Source of the DNA: Thioalkalivibrio sp.
Lineage (GTDB): Bacteria > Pseudomonadota > Gammaproteobacteria > SpSt-1174
Assembly (NCBI GenBank): GCA_011046015.1
Contig: DSBO01000002.1
Span: forward strand, 1 to 13,911
Length of the DNA stretch: 13,911 bases
Direction of reading: 5' to 3'
Under the pieces are notes generated by a model. It saw only the letters and a list, made by a program, of their open reading frames with translations. It was not told the DNA's origin and made no database searches. Made by a program: the position numbers and the translations under genes. This document shows positions 12,285 through 13,911 of this stretch, piece by piece (position 1 is the first letter of the stretch; each line of letters opens with the position of its first letter).

Positions 12285-13277
12285 ATGCTGGCCAAAGATC
12301 TTCTCAAGCCGCGCAACATCGTTGTACAGGCTGATAACGAGCGTAATGCCAAGGTCGTCCTCGAGCCGCTTGAGCGCGGCTTCGGGCATACCCTGGGCAA
12401 CGCCCTGCGCCGCATCCTCCTGTCTTCCATCCCCGGCTGTGCCGTGGTCGAAGCGGAGATCGAGGGCGTGCTCCACGAGTACACCTCGATCGAGGGTGTG
12501 CAGGAAGACGTGGTCGACATCCTGCTGAACCTCAAGGGTCTGGCGATCCGCATGCACAGCCGCGACGAGGCGACCGTGACCCTGAAGAAGAAGGGTCCGG
12601 GCGTGGTCACGGCCGCCGATATCGTGGGCGACCACGACGTCGAGATCGTCAACCCGGATCATGTCATCGCCCACCTGACCAAGGAAGGCGAGTTGAACAT
12701 GACCCTGAAGGTCGCCAAGGGTCGCGGCTACGTGCCGGCTGCCAGCCGCCGTACCGGCGAGAGCGAGGACCGCCCGATCGGTCACCTGCTGCTGGACGCC
12801 AGCTTCAGCCCGATCTACCGCGTCTCCTACAAGGTCGAGGCGGCCCGCGTGGAACAGCGTACCGACCTGGACAAGCTCGTCATCGAGCTCGAGACCGACG
12901 GCACGGTGGACCCGGAGGAGGCCATCCGCATGGCGGCGACCATCCTCCAGCAGCAGCTGGCGGTGTTCGTCGACCTGCAGGGCACCGAAGCCGCCGAGCC
13001 GGAGTCGAAGGAATCCGAGATCGACCCGATCCTGCTGCGCCCGGTGGACGATCTGGAGCTGACGGTGCGTTCGGCCAACTGTCTCAAGGCCGAGAACATC
13101 TACTACATCGGTGACCTGATCCAGCGCACCGAGGTGGAGCTGCTGAAGACCCCGAACCTGGGCAAGAAGTCGCTCACTGAAATCAAGGACGTGCTGGCCT
13201 CGCACGGTCTGTCCCTGGGCATGCGCCTGGAGAACTGGCCGCCGGCAAGTCTGAAGGACGAAAAGCAGGCCTCCTGA
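12285..13277 (+). CDS. rpoA: DNA-directed RNA polymerase subunit alpha
   Basis: Alpha forms the dimer scaffold of RNA polymerase and binds UP elements and activators through its C-terminal domain. The 330-residue product (E. coli 329) has the N-terminal domain at about 1-232, with ERGFGHTLGNALRRILLSSI (30-49) and VEAARVEQRTDLDKLVIELE. A charged linker spans 233-246. The C-terminal domain covers about 250-322. Arg262 and Asn265 in ELTVRSANCLKAEN match E. coli Arg265 and Asn268, and GKKS (293-296) matches the second DNA-contact segment. AAGAGG lies 6 bases before ATG at 12285. One visible difference is ASHGLS where E. coli has ASRGLS. Confidence 0.98.
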   Translation: MLAKDLLKPRNIVVQADNERNAKVVLEPLERGFGHTLGNALRRILLSSIPGCAVVEAEIEGVLHEYTSIEGVQEDVVDILLNLKGLAIRMHSRDEATVTLKKKGPGVVTAADIVGDHDVEIVNPDHVIAHLTKEGELNMTLKVAKGRGYVPAASRRTGESEDRPIGHLLLDASFSPIYRVSYKVEAARVEQRTDLDKLVIELETDGTVDPEEAIRMAATILQQQLAVFVDLQGTEAAEPESKESEIDPILLRPVDDLELTVRSANCLKAENIYYIGDLIQRTEVELLKTPNLGKKSLTEIKDVLASHGLSLGMRLENWPPASLKDEKQAS

Positions 13278-13318
13278 GCGAGTCCTGGTCTTAACCGCAC
13301 GATTTAGGAAACACAGCC

Positions 13319-13717
13319 ATGCGTCACCGCAATTCGGGTAGAAAACTGAACCGCAACAGCAGCCATCGCAAAGCGACGCTGCAGGCACTGACCAACGCGC
13401 TGCTTCGTCACGAGGCCATCAAGACCACGCTGCCGAAGGCCAAGGAACTGCGCCGTGTGGCCGAGCCGCTCATCACCATGGCCAAGGAAGACAGCGTCCA
13501 CAAGCGCCGTGTCGCCTTCTCGCGCCTGCGTGACAAGGAAGTGGTCGGCAAGCTGTTCGCCGAGCTGGGCCCGCGCTACGAGTCCCGTCCGGGTGGCTAC
13601 CTGCGTATCCTCAAGTGCGGCTTCCGCGCCGGCGACAACGCCCCCATGGCGTACGTCGAGCTGGTCGATCGCCCCGAGCCGCAGGCCCAGGCCGCCGAGG
13701 CCGAGCAGGGCGAGTAA
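13319..13717 (+). CDS. rplQ: 50S ribosomal protein L17
   Basis: L17 is near the tunnel exit of the 50S subunit. The 132-residue product (E. coli 127) begins MRHRNSGRKLNRNSSHRKAT, continues LLRHEAIKTTLPKAKELRRV (about 30-49) and has RPGGYLRILKCGFRAGDNAP with AYVELVDR near the end. The tail is Ala- and Glu-rich, which varies between relatives. ATG at 13319 has TAGGAAA about 9 bases upstream, 41 bases after rpoA. A strong terminator starts 20 bases past the stop, marking the end of the whole cluster. Confidence 0.98.
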   Translation: MRHRNSGRKLNRNSSHRKATLQALTNALLRHEAIKTTLPKAKELRRVAEPLITMAKEDSVHKRRVAFSRLRDKEVVGKLFAELGPRYESRPGGYLRILKCGFRAGDNAPMAYVELVDRPEPQAQAAEAEQGE

Positions 13718-13737
13718 GCAACGCCGCACCTACGAAG

Positions 13738-13764
13738 AAGCCGGGCTATATGCCCGGCTTTTTT
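13738..13764 (+). terminator. Rho-independent terminator of the ribosomal cluster
   Basis: GCCGGGC (13740-13746) and GCCCGGC (13752-13758) form a perfect 7-pair GC stem. Two A-T pairs (13738-13739 with 13759-13760) extend it, the loop is TATAT, and six consecutive T (13759-13764) follow the GC stem. It lies 20 bases after the rplQ stop and is the only classical terminator in the window. Confidence 0.93.
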
Positions 13765-13788
13765 GTGCGCGTGATCCTGGCGTCGGCA

Positions 13789-13847
13789 GGAGCGGCGTCA
13801 GTCGCGATCATGGGCGTCACGCGGGCTGGCTCGTGGCTCAAGCCCGC
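13789..13847 (+). repeat. REP-like palindromic element downstream of the cluster
   Basis: GGAGCGGCGTCAGTCGCGAT (13789-13808) folds into a 5-pair stem (GCGGC with GTCGC, one G-T wobble) around a 4-base loop. It resembles the GGAGCGGCTTCAGCCGCGA extragenic palindromes common in GC-rich Gammaproteobacteria. GCGGGCT (13821-13827) and AGCCCGC (13841-13847) form a second perfect 7-pair stem. GGCGTCA occurs twice as a direct repeat (13794-13800 and 13813-13819). The match to REP families is from memory, and the sequence looks degenerate. Confidence 0.4.
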
Positions 13848-13874
13848 TGTTCTCGCAGAGATTAAGGGAGAACC

Positions 13875-13911
13875 ATGCCCTGGCGCTGCCCGCTGCCCGC
13901 TGCACCTGCAC
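13875..13911 (+). CDS. Possible start of an unidentified gene, cut by the window end
   Basis: ATG at 13875 is preceded by AAGGGAG (13864-13870) with a 4-base spacing, and the frame stays open for 12 codons to the window edge (MPWRCPLPAAPA). This is too short to recognise. A 7-base unit CGCTGCC is repeated about three times (13884-13904) within it, which could be coding or simple repeat. Both the gene and its start are doubtful. Confidence 0.25.
   Translation, partial: MPWRCPLPAAPA

Noticed and set aside
1..13911. CRISPR arrays, tRNA or rRNA genes, insertion sequences, phage or defence genes
   Set aside because: None seen. The window is filled by the conserved ribosomal cluster with gaps of at most 133 bases before the 3' tail.

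Overview
The window is a complete S10-spc-alpha ribosomal protein cluster, all on the + strand. It starts inside the last 40 codons of tuf (EF-Tu) and ends about 150 bases after the terminator that follows rplQ. Gene order, protein lengths and motifs match Gammaproteobacteria. High G+C, the direct tuf-rpsJ junction and a REP-like palindrome in the 3' tail suggest a GC-rich lineage near Xanthomonadales, Chromatiales or Pseudomonadales. I cannot name a genus.

Layout: tuf 3' end (1-123); S10 block rpsJ-rplC-rplD-rplW-rplB-rpsS-rplV-rpsC-rplP-rpmC-rpsQ (130-5199); spc block rplN-rplX-rplE-rpsN-rpsH-rplF-rplR-rpsE-rpmD-rplO-secY-rpmJ (5235-10781); alpha block rpsM-rpsK-rpsD-rpoA-rplQ (10853-13717); rho-independent terminator (13738-13764); a non-coding tail with a REP-like element and a possible new gene start (13765-13911). 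That is 26 intact ribosomal protein genes plus secY, rpoA and partial tuf. No gene is broken or inserted. rpmJ is only 37 codons and is easy to miss.

Almost all genes are separated by 0-35 bases or overlap by 1-4 bases, so one long co-transcribed and translationally coupled unit is likely. Only two gaps carry promoter-like sequence: rpsJ-rplC (133 bases) and rpmJ-rpsM (71 bases). Both have a sigma70-like -35/-10 pair with a 17-base spacer, and both share a block just downstream of the -10. There is no room for a leader before rpsJ or for a clear promoter at the S10/spc boundary.

The products are structural parts of the 30S and 50S subunits, the SecY translocon channel and the RNA polymerase alpha subunit. 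Coding content is ordinary housekeeping. The part that deserves attention is the rpsJ-rplC leader: one 9-base arm can pair perfectly with either of two identical downstream copies, and the second copy also forms a hairpin next to the rplC Shine-Dalgarno sequence. I see no novel protein system here.
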